From the NCBI GenBank assembly GCA_026724425.1, contig JAIUCV010000009.1:20825022-20889021 (forward strand): a stretch of 64,000 bases of DNA, given 5' to 3'. Of this stretch, positions 1 to 11,035 are shown piece after piece; position 1 is the first letter of the stretch; each line of letters begins with the position of its first letter. The translations under genes and the position numbers were made by a program. The notes under the pieces were generated by a model. It made no database searches and was not told the origin of the DNA. It was given only the letters and a program-made list of their open reading frames with translations. The stretch comes from Erythrophleum ivorense (lineage: Eukaryota; Streptophyta; Magnoliopsida; Fabales; Fabaceae).

Positions 1-597
1 CCCTTGAATCTATTTTGGACCAAAGGAAAGTCAGTTAAAAGGCTCGGCAAAAGTGGGACGTGATATAAGGAGCAAAAGACTAAGTTATAACACTTTTTCA
101 AATTTTCAATTTAATCCCTCATCTTGGTTCTTTCCATTTGGGCTCATTTCAACTCATTTGTAAGAACCATCTTCTCCATCATGAAATTTAGGTTCTCTAA
201 TCCATAAAATGCCTTTGGTTTTAGTCAAATTGAATTTAAAACCTTACTGAACGATTCAGTCAAAGTTTTGGTCAATTGATACTCAAAAATGCTAAGCATA
301 GGGGTTTTTATAATTTTTAGGACCTCTGAGAATCCCAAAAAACTCAAATTTTCCATTTAAAGATCTCTCATTTAAGTTTTCTAAAAGTTACTCAAAATTA
401 CAAAAATACCACTAGCCTCTGTAACTTTTCGTTTAGCTGTTTTCACTCTAATTTTTGGCCATCATTAGCTTTGTATTCTTATTTCTAAATATCTAGATCA
501 TTATTCTAATATTGTTTAGCCTCTAATCATTCAATTTTAGGGATTTTCTTTTGTAATCTCCTTAGTTTTAAGACTTTTAAAACAACCAAATATTATA
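1..597 (-). mobile_element. Family-A-type LTR, 5' end only, cut by window edge
   Basis: Read on the minus strand, this stretch matches the first 600 bases of the family-A LTRs elsewhere in the window: the block with 'aaatgcctttgg', the 'cctctgagaa' block and the 'attttgagtaac' block come in the same order. The LTR starts at 597, where TGTAACATTTGG has decayed to TATAATATTTGG. The following bases (gaaac, 598-602) match the uninterrupted counterpart at about 24416, so the LTR is inserted in the 5' LTR of element D. The other end lies outside the window. Confidence 0.75.
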
Positions 598-1488
598 GAA
601 ACTGTGCATTGAATGTGATTTAAATTCTATTTTAGTGCCATTCATATATTCTTTGAATGTGGTGTTAACTATTAGGATTATTATCTCATTACAAAACTAA
701 CTTTTCTTTCCACGAACTAGTTTTGATATTGACAAGGCTAAATCTGTAGAAAATAAATAAGCGAAACATCTAACTTATCTGTTGTCTGTGTAATTAACCT
801 TTATAACTCATTTGGAAATGTAAATAGTAATGTACTAGCCTAATTTAGTGATTGTGCCATTGACTATGTGTGTATGTGTATGAATTTTATATTGCAATGA
901 TACAAAGGTAAGTTTTCATCTGATTGTCTTATTGTGTCTATCAAAAATATAATGTTGCAAATAGAATCAATCCAAATAACCGTTTAAGTATGAAATTGAT
1001 AGTTAAGGATATCCTGTTAACAAGGTTTTCTAGAAGCCCACAGATCTTAAACCAGGCTAGTAGCATTAGACTATAATGTTTAAAATCTTATTGACAAAAT
1101 CTCCTAGTAATCTACAAGATTCTAAATCATATTATTGACATTAGCCTACAAGGTGTACAATCCTATAGACAATATTTTCTAGCAATCTATAGGATCTTAG
1201 ACCATGTGGATTACTATGACTAGTCTTTAGTTACACTTTAATACTTGATCTAAGACCATGTCTACAAGATTCAGACCTTGTTAACAAGATCCCTAGGTAG
1301 GTTTGAGGTTTCATAGTGTTTGATTGTAGAATCAAAAATAAAAGTACAAGACTTAATTTAGACAACAATAATAGTAATAATGATAATACTAGTGATAAAT
1401 AATTAACACATAGGGAAGGAATTCTGGTGTGTTATTCTATAGTTCAACAAAAATCCTTAGGTATAGCTATAAAAAGATTAGCATGACA
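598..1488 (+). repeat. 5' LTR of element D (3' portion)
   Basis: The sequence from the block ending 'gcattgaatg' up to 1140 is repeated at 24413-24963 with scattered substitutions. The LTR ends near 1488 (gcatgaca), five bases before the tRNA-Met PBS. Its upstream part is interrupted by the family-A LTR at 1-597 and then leaves the window. I see no coding region here. Confidence 0.8.
1017..1300 (+). repeat. Degenerate tandem repeat, about 74-bp unit, in D LTR
   Basis: Units beginning near 1017, 1091 and 1164 share the pattern ttgacaagat-ctcctagcaatctac-ggatcttaaacca. A further partial unit lies near 1282. The same units occur in the 3' LTR from about 24837, where that LTR is truncated inside the array. 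The copies differ at many positions, so the array is old. Confidence 0.6.
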
Positions 1489-1493
1489 ACTTC

Positions 1494-1505
1494 TGGTATT
1501 AGAGC
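1494..1505 (+). other. Primer-binding site of element D (initiator tRNA-Met)
   Basis: TGGTATTAGAGC differs by one base from the canonical plant tRNA-Met PBS TGGTATCAGAGC and lies five bases after the end of the 5' LTR. The single C-to-T change fits the general decay seen in this element. Confidence 0.8.
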
Positions 1506-1686
1506 AATAGTTCCAAAAAATTTTCCCTAAGTAGGACTCTTTATTATAATTTTTGCATGTTAGGTACTTTATGGTGTAATCTTCATTTAGAACTTGTATG
1601 ATATGAATATGGAGAAATGTTGAATGGGTGCCTAACTTAAATTGTTGTTTGCTATATGTATAAATTTATGTGTATAATAGGTTAGC

Positions 1687-2720
1687 ATGGCTTTTAGAAG
1701 GACTCAAGCTGAGATCTTGGAGGAATTGGCAGCAAATTTACAGTCCATGTCTTGTAGGTTAAAAGAGTAGGTAGCTAAACAATCTGCTACTGGTCAAGCA
1801 CTTAAGCAAGTATAGGAGGCCTTAAGGAAGAAAGATAATTATAGAAATATAGAGAATAATCCTGTAGAAGTGGGTGAGAGAGCAAAATACTACAAGGTAC
1901 CTAAGAAAGGGAGCCTAGACCCAATCCTATGTTATTGGTTTTATCTCACTTTTGAAAATCCCATCCCCCAACATTCTTGGAAAAGTATGATCGTACTAAG
2001 GCTGAAAGGTGGATTATGCAATTAGGAAAGATATTCAAGGTCATGGATTGTACCTCAAAGAAAAAAACTCTATTGGTAGTTTATCTTGAGGGAGAGGCTG
2101 AGTTTTGGTGGAGTGTAGATAGAACTTTGATAGCTAGAGGGACTCCAATCAATTGGGAGACCTTTCAAAGAGTGTTCTATGAGAAATATTTTCCCCTTCC
2201 AATGAGAAGTAGGAAGGAGGCTGAGTTCATTAAGTTAGTTCAGGGTGATATGACTGTAGATCAGTATGTAGCTATACACATAGAGTTATCTAGGTTTTCT
2301 TCTTATATAAAAAGCCATGATGATAAGGCTTGGAGTACAACCAAGTTAGAAAAGGGACTTCGCTAGAGATTAAGGATAGAGTGATCACTCATAGATAGAG
2401 AAACTTTAAGGAATTAGTTAAAATTAGTAGGTTAGTATAAAAGAGTATCTAGGATGCAGAGGAAGAGAGTGTAGTCAAAAAAGAGAAAGAGGGAGAATGA
2501 CTCTTTTAAGAGAAAGGGTAGTAGTAAATCTTAGAGTAAGAGACCTAGAAAGAGTGGGAATCGATCAGGGGAAAATAGAAGAGCTAAAGTTTCATAGCAA
2601 GAATATGTAATAAATGTGGCAAGAACCATAGACACAACCCCTACAGAGCTAGCAAAAAATGTATGCTTCATATGTGGTTAGCTAGGCCAATTCTCCTGAG
2701 ATTGTAAAGTTTAGAAAGAG
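1687..2720 (+). pseudogene. gag: Element D gag, broken
   Basis: Gag would form the retrotransposon nucleocapsid. A start at 1687 opens a frame with several stops. The conserved gag domain is clearest from about 1960 to 2366: a PPTF-like entry, AERWIMQLGKIF, the GEAEFWW signature, W-x2-F-x4-Y-x-K-Y-F-P, and a QGDMTVDQY segment. A stop follows KGLR at 2366. At about 2605-2715 are remains of two zinc knuckles, the first reading CNKCGKNH and the second spoiled by an in-frame stop and a frame change. The length fits the family but the protein cannot be made. It leads directly into protease, as usual for chromoviruses. Confidence 0.85.
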
Positions 2721-2810
2721 TTAGACCCAGAGTCCAGACCACAAACCCAGGGGTGAGTGTTTGCTCTAACTTAGCAGGAGGAGACTTAGTCGCCCAGTTT
2801 GATCTAAGGT

Positions 2811-3134
2811 ATGATTTCAATTAATAATTGTATTATAAATGCACTTTTTGATTTTAAGGTAACCTATTCATTCATTTCATATGATTGTACTAAGAGTCTA
2901 GATTTGAGAATCAATATATTACCATTTGATCGATCTATATCTACTTTTACAAGCAGACATGTTGTTACTTATGTTTGTTTGAACTGTATGATTCTGTTTG
3001 ACAAACAATCTACTACCCTTGACTTAGTTTGTATTCCTATAAGTGGCATTGATCTTGTCATTGATATGGATTTGTTATCTACAAATAATGCTATTCTTGA
3101 TTGTTCTTGTAAATTGGTTTCTTTACTTGCATGT
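2811..3134 (+). pseudogene. Element D aspartic protease, split by solo LTR A1
   Basis: This is the retropepsin-like domain that would cut the Gag-Pol polyprotein. An open stretch from 2811 carries the family layout: an ALFD entry at the active site, a TYSFIS segment, the LDLVCIPISG block and the DLVIDMDLLSTNNAILDC block. The catalytic D-S-G-A-T has become D-F-K-V-T, so the second to fourth residues are altered and activity is unlikely. The coding is cut at 3134 by A1 and resumes at 9756 in the linker to RT. The open frame runs on to 3200 only by reading into the LTR. Confidence 0.85.
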
Positions 3135-3685
3135 TGTGATATCCAGTTTTTATTAAATGACAGAAACGGGTGCATTTTGAAAGCAAGTCCCCCAAAATGA
3201 ATTAGTTAAGATCCTAAAAAATTTTAGTAGCATTCTAGACTCCTAAAAAGGAAAATTCCAGGCTCAGATGGAAAGAAAAATAGAGCTAGAATAAAAAAAC
3301 AAAATTGAACAAAGGGTTGACGAAACGTAATGACATTTTCAAAATTTTGAGCAAATTTTGGAATTCTCACAGGAGGGCTTTTTAAATGAAAATGTTGAGT
3401 TCTTTAGGGTTCTCAGAGGCCCTAAAAACAATGAGAAGCCCCAAGATAGTTAAAACCCCTCTGATGGGTATTTTCCAACGTCAATTGACCCCAACTTTAA
3501 CGGATTCATTCGGGAAAGTTTTAGTTCCGATTTGAATGATTCCAAAGGCATTTTATTAAATTGGGAACCTAAATTTCATAATGGAAAATACAATTCTCAA
3601 AAAGGAGCTAAAACAAACCTGAAACAAAAATGCCAAGAAAAAAGGACAAAATTGAGATTTTTGAAAAGTGTTTCTTAAACCTACC

Positions 3686-3696
3686 TATATATATAA
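3686..3696 (+). promoter_or_regulatory. TATA box of LTR A1
   Basis: TATATATATAA lies about 550 bases into the LTR and is followed by a GC-richer start region (ggtgccccacc). The same position is TATA-like in A2, A4 and A5, which supports it as the retrotransposon promoter. Confidence 0.55.
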
Positions 3697-4183
3697 GGTG
3701 CCCCACCTCCTTACTCATTTAGCTCATTTAGTTTCTACCCTAAATTAGAGGAAGAACCCTAAGAGTGAGGAGGCAAGAAAGGAAAAAACAAGGCAAAAGA
3801 TATGAAATTTCTTAGTTTTTTCATGCTTTCTCTTTAGTAAAACTCTTCTTCTCTATTTCTCCTTTTTTTTCCTATGGTTTTATTGAAGTTTTTGGATCTA
3901 TTTGAGGGAAGAATAGAGGGAAAAAATTGGATTTGAAGAGAGGAGGCCAAGGAAAGGAAGATTCAACCAAGAAAATAAGAAAAATAAAGGTAAATCTTCC
4001 TTCCATGGTAGCTATCCCTTGCTCCCTTCTTCTCCATGCTTCGTCCCACACATGGAGATTCAAGAAGGATTGGATTTTAAGCAGAACCAAAGGTGAATCA
4101 TAGGAATTTAAGGGAGGAGAATAAGAACATGGAAAGAGAATTAACAAATAACCATGAAAATTCAAGATAGCAAAGTTAGGGTT

Positions 4184-4291
4184 TTAAGTGTCCCTTGTAA
4201 AATCTGATTTGATACAATAATTTCTAGGCCTAAATGAATGTTTGTATGAGCTTCTAAGATCCCTAGAAGGCTCCCCATATGCATCTTCCAT
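4184..4291 (-). other. Antisense small ORF (35 aa) in LTR A1, family-wide
   Basis: The minus strand reads ATG at 4291 to TAA at 4184 with no internal stop. The peptide contains the pattern Y-G-E-P-x-R-D-L-R-S-S-Y-K. Equivalent frames with LRDLR-x-S-x-K occur in the other family-A LTRs that contain this segment: A2 15125-15252, A5 40019-40243, A6 near 49810-49915, A7 53441-53821, A8 61205-61586 and A9 62517-62714. I recognise no protein family. It may be only a by-product of DNA-level similarity among copies. Confidence 0.35.
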
Positions 4292-4891
4292 TAAGAAAAT
4301 AAAGCAAACTCCATGGAGGCCAAGAAGGTGCATAGGTTTGGCCTAGAAGGGTTGAGATACCTAAGGATAGTTTTAATTTGTTCCAAACCCATTTTTGAAT
4401 CATATATGATAAGTGAAGATAAGGGGAAGTCTTGGAAAAAAAATTTAGAAATCATAGAAAGTGAGATGGCCTATATGTTCCATAATATGACCTAAAGAAG
4501 CAACACCTGATTTGGCTCTTTATTGTAATTGTGTGATGACTCCAAGAGGCTTAAAAAGAGTCAAGAATCATAAATGAAAGAAAAGAATAGAGCCTAGAAC
4601 TCAATTGATGGATGTTGCTTCATTAGGTGCATTTTGAAACCATAAAAGGGCTATTAGAACAAGCTAGTGTTTAAGGAAGATGCATAGCTTTAGAAATGAT
4701 TCCATAAACTTAATTGGCTTCTATATATTGTGTTTAGGCCAAGAGAAACAAATCCTACACCTTTATGTGTGTAAGGCCGAGGAAGGGAGAGCATTTCCAA
4801 AAGAAAAAGTGTGTGATTGCAACAAAGGTAGCTCACTTCTCTTTATCTCATGCATGAATGTGTGCTTGACTTATTTTTGAATATGTGTATG

Positions 4892-7800
4892 TGTAACATC
4901 TGATTTTCTGAAAATCCAAGAAAATGTAAGGAAATGCAAAAAATGTAACATATGGTTTTTCCGTCAACGTACAAAAATCACCAGATACAAAAGGAAGTCC
5001 CCTAAATAGAGCAAATTGAGGTCCAATAAAATTAGAATAATATTCTAAACAACAAATAATTATTAGTCAAGGCCAGAGGTGCCCTAAAATTGGGGCCAAA
5101 ATAGAAAAAAAATGGGATAAGAAAAAGGTCCCAAAAAGTCTTCAAAGTCAAATATGAAAGAGTCAAGGACTAAAATGCAAAGAAAAGTTATATGCCGAGC
5201 AAAATGTATAAATTGCCCAAAATTTTAGGGAACCCTAGTTTCACCCTCTATTTGTGGCTTTAGGCACATATATCAAAAAATCGGGCAAGAATCTCAGAAA
5301 TCCATGACCCACGATTAAACTCAGTTCAATGAGACGGGTCTAATGACGCCATATTGTCCAAATGATCGGGCGGGATCTGGTCCGGCATCTAGTTATTCCG
5401 ATTAGTAGCCATGAGCAAAATAGAAAAAGGAAGTTGTAACAACTATAGAAATAAGAATAGCTAAAGGCTAAGAAACCCTGAAGGAGTTTCAGGGACTAAA
5501 TTACAGTAAATAAAAAATTTATAGCACAATTATAATATAGAACGGTGAAAATTACACCTATAGACTCGGGTGTCCGATTGACATCAAAATTTATGAGCAT
5601 TGAGGTTGAGGGCCCCTGATCCATGTTTGAGGCTCAGTATGTATAGAAAGTAGAGGAAACAATATTTATAAATTGTAAAATGTCTAAAGGTATGTATTGT
5701 ACCGTAAAACCTTAATTAGGCCCAAACACTGATTTTAGATAGTTGTAAGGCCCAATAGCCAATTCTAAAGGCCCAATAAGAGAAAAGAAGATATAATTAC
5801 GGTTTTAGAGAAGATAAAACCCAAATATAAATTTAAAATGAAAAAGAAAGGAGAAAAGGATTTTAGTTATTTTTTTAGAATTAACTATGGTTAAGTTAGA
5901 AACTAACTATGGTTGAGTTAAAAGTTAACCATAGTTGAGTTAAGGAAGTTAACCTGGTTACTATTCATAACTTAAGGGCTAAAAAAAGGTGTCCAAGTGT
6001 GTGGCCAAGAATTTTTGAAAGAAGATATTTAGTTATGAAATTAGAAAATCAAAAGAAAAAGGAATGGAAGGTTAAGATTTGATCTTGAAAAGGTTGATCC
6101 AAAGGTCCAAATTTAGTATGACCATTTAAATTCATCTAAATTCATCTCCTTCACCCCCTTTCCACCATTTTCACACCACACACAAGGGAGAAAGAAAGAA
6201 AAACTTGAAGAGAGAGAGGAGGGAGAAAAAGTGGAAGAAGAAGTGAAATCAAGAAAAATTACCACCATTCTTCACCAAATTTCTTCATCTTCTTCATCCT
6301 CCAACCATTTCCTCCAAAGGGCAGCTACATATTCATCTTTTCTTCAAGGTGGAATGTTGCTCTAAGTGGGAAGAGAAGGGATTTTAAAGTGAGAAAAGCA
6401 AAGGAAGCAAGGATTAAGCTTAAAGAGTAAGTTTTCTCCACCTTGTACCTAAAAATCATATGCTTTGAGTTAGTTTTGTTAAACCCTAGCTATGAGTCAC
6501 TTTTGGACAACATATGGATGATTAAAAGTTAATTTTATATGTTGAATATAAAGGCCTTGAAATGAAGTTTATATGTTGAACATGAAGGCCATATGAGCTT
6601 AGTTATTGTTGTTATGTGCTGGGACTTTGAAAAACACAAAGATTGTAATTTTTGGGAAAATAGAAATCATGAGGAGATGCTATCCGAATTTTCCCAAAAT
6701 TTTTATGGTGTTTTATTAATGTATTTAAGTCATGTATACCAAATTTCAAGTCCTAAGATACAAAGGAAGAGGCTATGGAATTTTTAAAACCAAAGAAACT
6801 CACTTTTGAGCCTAAAATGAAGCTAGGTTATGTTATGACCAAACCGTGTTGTTGGGGCTAGAATTTGATCATTTTATCCATTCCAATGGATTTAAAAGGG
6901 TGTTTTTAGCTACGAATACCTATAGGAAAGCCCCCAAAACTCATGGAATAAAATTTTTAAATTTTGGGCAAGAAATGTATACTATTTGCCCATAGCAAAT
7001 TGAAAGGGAAGGAGTTAGATTTTTCCAATTCTAAAGGTTCCAATGAGTTAAAAAGGTCATACTATATTAGAAGCTAAGGTTTATGTGTTAAATGTAATGA
7101 ATTATCATTATGATTATAAGGTTCGATATTTGTTTTGGGAACTCAAAAAGCAAGTAAATCGAGCCCCAAGGATTAAGGAGCAAAGTTTGTTAAGGTAGTA
7201 GTTTTCCTTTCTCTTTCTTTAAGCTTGTATGTTTGCATAATGATGAGTGTTATGTTATATCAAGTTGTCATTTATGCTATAAGATGAGACATGTATGCTT
7301 ATATTGTGTTTGGCCTTGTATGAAATTCCTTGTATTGCTATACAATTTGTGGCATCTTGACTGGCATCATGTTATGTACTTACATGCTTGCTTGTGAATG
7401 AGATTGGTTTACTACCACTGAGATTTCATAATCTCACCCCAAATATAACCTATGCTAGGTCTGAGTTCAAGCAAAGAAAGAGCAAAGAATGTGGAGACAT
7501 AAATCGAGGACCTTACTTTTATGCACCACATTTTGTCATGTAATTAAATATTTTAGATTACTGCATGTATGAGTTATATTATGACACTGTAAGGTACTTA
7601 GGTATGAAATGGAAAGCCATGTATATACCTAACCCTGAAGTAAAAAGAGTATGACTAGCGTGCTTAAGATACAAGAATGCCTGTGCTTATATAAAGGCAA
7701 AATAATAATAATAATATGACTAATGAGGGGTAAAACTATCTAGTTTGTTGTAGGGGCAACTTTATATGAATTTATATGTGCTCTGCTAAGTAAGTATTTT

Positions 7801-8043
7801 CCCCTTATAAAGGGCTAAGAGATCTTGAAGTAGAGCCCTGAACCAACCACATACGATTTTTCTATAATTAATTATGTATTTTCAAAGTTGGACAAAATTC
7901 AGGGAATGACCAAATAAATAGTGAAATTATATGAGAAAGTTTTTAAAAGAAAAAATTTTAATTAGTTCAGGTTTCCATTGACTCCTCTAAGTTTTATATG
8001 AGGTAATTGTAGTAGGAAAAGTGTTATAAAATAAGGTATGACA
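4892..8043 (+). mobile_element. C1: family-C solo LTR inside A1
   Basis: It starts TGTAACATCTG at 4892 and ends ATAAGGTATGACA at 8043, 3152 bp. The flanks are GTATG (4887-4891) and GTATA (8044-8048), a duplication with one mismatch. Removing it restores the A-type string found uninterrupted at about 40789 and 63300. Its whole length is matched, in reverse, by 54376-57501. There is no internal region, PBS or polypurine tract. No coding is recognisable; the open frame at 6593-6787 is short and without similarity. Confidence 0.92.
5881..5960 (+). repeat. AACTATGGTT-GAGTTAA tandem repeat in C1
   Basis: Four to five imperfect copies of a roughly 20-bp unit (aactatggttgagttaa and the inverted form ttaaccatagtt) lie here. 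The counterpart in the other family-C LTR is at 56431-56514. The arrangement of direct and inverted short repeats in the upstream part of an LTR resembles an enhancer array, but function is inferred only from position. Confidence 0.55.
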
Positions 8044-9755
8044 GTATATGTGTTTTAAGCCATGAAAAGTGTTCTAGCATGTGCATAAGTATTATAATAC
8101 CATGATGTTGTAATATATTCTCAAATGATGCTTAGATGTGTGCTTGGGTTTGCTTAAGCGTGGTGAAGCCAAGAACCATTAGCTATGGTGAGCATGAGCC
8201 AAAAACCCTTAAAATTGGTTAAGATAAAATAAAGAGTCTCCTAGGAGTAAGGTTGACTTAAAACCTCTTAAAGAAAGTGGGTGAGGCAAGTCCAAAATCC
8301 ACAAGAGAATGGGTGAGGCTAATCTACTTGCTTGGCAAGCCTATGTATGCTTTGTGTGACTTGTTTAAATACTAAGAATGCTTCTTGAGTGATTACACAT
8401 GTCATTACACTCATGCATACATTTTCAAGACTTGTTTTGCATTCTTTATGTGTGATTGAAAGGGAGATGAGCTATTGGGATTCTTTGAATCTCATTCCCT
8501 CCTCTCCAATGTCCTAACATGCTAAGTGAACCAAGTGAGTAAGGTAATGGAAGCCATCAAGTTGGAAGATAAGAGATTAACAACCATTTGCCTAGTTTTA
8601 CTTCTTTTGTAGCCATACACACAGCATATGATGTAAACCTATGATGGAATTGTGATGTAATCATTTGAACATATGTAATTATCCAAATGTTTGATGTATG
8701 TATGAGTTTTAGTGCCAAATGAATGGAAATGTGCATTTTGGGTAGTGAATGGCAATGTGAAACATGTGTGATCTTGTGTATAGCATAGGGTAAGAGAGTG
8801 AGTTTTCAAATTCTGGGTTTATGCACCTTTGAGATAAGTTTAGAAGATTATTTTAGTGCATTTCCACGTGCTCAAGTGGTCATGGTTGCCTTAGAACTCA
8901 AAATGGATCATTTGGACCCCTTTGGTGACACAAAATAAGCCATTTTACAACCCAATATCAAGATCTAATCAAATGAATGAAGTTGTCCGTGAAATTTGGC
9001 ACACATATAGATCTTATCTAGAGCTTTTCAAGAATATAAATATTAGATTATTTGAAGCTTTTTGGAATTAATTATGAATTTCCAAAGTTGGCATTTTTTC
9101 TGTTGAACTGATGCAGACACTATTCATATATTCAAAAACTTGGACTATGTCATTTATGGGCCAAATGATGTCCAATACTCATGAAATACTATAGGAATAA
9201 ACTAGACATGATAAAATTTCCATAGCCACTAAGATCACCCCAATTGGACCTCTGAGCAAAGAGATATGATGTTTTGAAGTTAGAGGTTAGTACCAGGGAT
9301 GATAATCAACCTCTGGTACTATTCCATCACTTTCTAGTAGTTAACGATCCCTGTTGAGGTCTAGACATACTTTTAACATAAATTAAACATCTGTAGCTTT
9401 CTAGAATAGTAAAGAATGTATGATTTCTATTTTTCTAGAATTAGTTATAATTTTTCAAAATTTACGACAAAAAGTTGGAAATTCTGACCAAGGCTGCACC
9501 TAGTGTTTTTGTGTATTCCATCCACTTGCACAAGTTCTAGGCCACTTTCTTAGATGTTTTTGAGTTATATTAGTGTAATTAAATATGATAATGAGTTCAT
9601 AAGGTCCACAGGACACCGAATGAAGAATTCATCCACTATGCAACGCAAAGAAATTGATTATTTTTATTGAGTTTTCCTTTCTCTTCTTGTGTGGTGATGG
9701 AAGGAAGCTTAACATGTATGTGGAATGAGTTCTAGAATTATGGTGTTACACATGT

Positions 9756-11035
9756 ATTCTTGATCCTCGATCTTTTTTTGAACCTCTTCTGTTATCCATT
9801 GCCTAGGCTGAGAGTTATCTTAAGAAGGGTTGCTAGGTTTTTAGTCTTCTTTTCTGTACAAGCTGAGGTTGAAGAGGGGATAAAAGATATACTAGTTGTT
9901 AGATATTTTCCTAAGGTATTCCCTATTGAGATTAGTGATCTTCCTTATGTTAGGCAAATAAAGTTTTCCATTGATTTAGTGCCTGGTACTAGCCCAATAT
10001 CTAGAACGCCCTATAGAATTGCCCTAGTTGAGTTAACTAAATTGAAAAAGCAAATAAAGAAACTTTTAGAAAAAGGTTTCATTAGGTCGAGTGTATCCCC
10101 ATGGGGTGCACCAGTCTTATTTGTTAAGGAGAAAGATGGGAGTATGAGATTATGTATAAATTATAAGCAGTTGAACAAGGTTACTATAAAGAACAAATAT
10201 CCACTGCATAGGATAAATGATCTCTTAGATCAGTTAGTAGGAGCCTTAATTTTCTCTAAGATAGATCTAAGATCAGGATATCATTAGTTGAGGACCAAGG
10301 CTGAGGACATACCTAAAACGGCTTTTAAGACTAAGTATGGGCACTATGAGGTTTTAGTAATGCTGTTTGGTCTAATCAATGCCCCAGCTATCTCTATGGA
10401 TTATATAAATAGAATTTTCAAGCCTATCTAGATCAATTTATGGTGGTTTTCATAGATGATATTCTTATCTATTTTAAAAGCTTAAAGGAGTATAAGGGAC
10501 ACCTTAGAGCTATTCTTCGAATCTTGAAAGAAAAACAACTATTTGCTAAACTCAATAAATTTGAGTTTTAGTTGAAGGAAGCCAAGTTTTTGGGGCATGT
10601 GATTTCTAAGAAAGGGGTGGTAGTAGATCTCAATAAGATAGAAGTTATAGTAAACTAGGAAAGGGCTAAAATGGTTACTGAGGTTAGGAGTTTCTTAAGA
10701 CTAGCTCGATATTATAGGAGGTTTATCAAAAGATTTTCCCAGTTAGTTACACCTTTGACTAGACTGACTAGGAAAGATCAACCATTTGTTTAGAATGATA
10801 AATGTGAGGAAAGATTCCAAGAATTAAAGATTAGACTGACTTCCATTCCTATCCTAGTGATACCTGATCCATATGAGCCCTTTGTGGTTTATAATGACAC
10901 ATTTAAGAAAGGCCTACGATGTGTTTTAATGCAACAAGGTAAGGTACTAGCTTATACTTCTAGACAATTGAGACCACATGAGGAAAACTACCCTATCCAT
11001 GACAAAAGAGTTTTTAGTGTCCTAGTATGATATTA
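9756..11035 (+). pseudogene. pol: Element D reverse transcriptase and partial RNase H, broken
   Basis: Coding resumes after A1. The frame from 9760 to 10287 carries the linker, the FSIDLVPGTSPIS entry, the KGFIRSSVSPWGAPVLFVKEKDGSMR motif in pieces, the QLNKVTIKNKYPL block and FSKIDLRSGYH. It then hits TAG at 10285 where related elements have Gln. Further on, in shifted frames, are the FIDDIL active-site box (about 10448-10466), the YYRRFIK thumb segment and the start of RNase H with PYTSRQL-like and ENYPIHD-like remains near 10960-11010. TGG-to-TAG changes occur at 10656 and 10791. The RNase H ends abruptly near 11035. Confidence 0.9.

Larger units (their letters stand above)
3135..9750 (+). 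mobile_element. A1: family-A solo LTR (with nested C1)
   Basis: This LTR starts TGTGATATCC at 3135 and ends ...TGGTGTTACA at 9750. It is flanked by a perfect 5-bp duplication CATGT (3130-3134 and 9751-9755). Removing it rejoins the protease-RT region of element D. Inside it, 4892-8043 is a separate family-C LTR, leaving about 3.46 kb of family-A sequence, close to the 3.7 kb of other copies. No internal region or second LTR is present, so this is a solo LTR left by LTR-LTR recombination. It holds a TATA box, a degenerate minisatellite near 8155-8345, and no recognisable gene. Open frames such as 4680-4880 recur in other copies but match no known protein. Confidence 0.93.
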
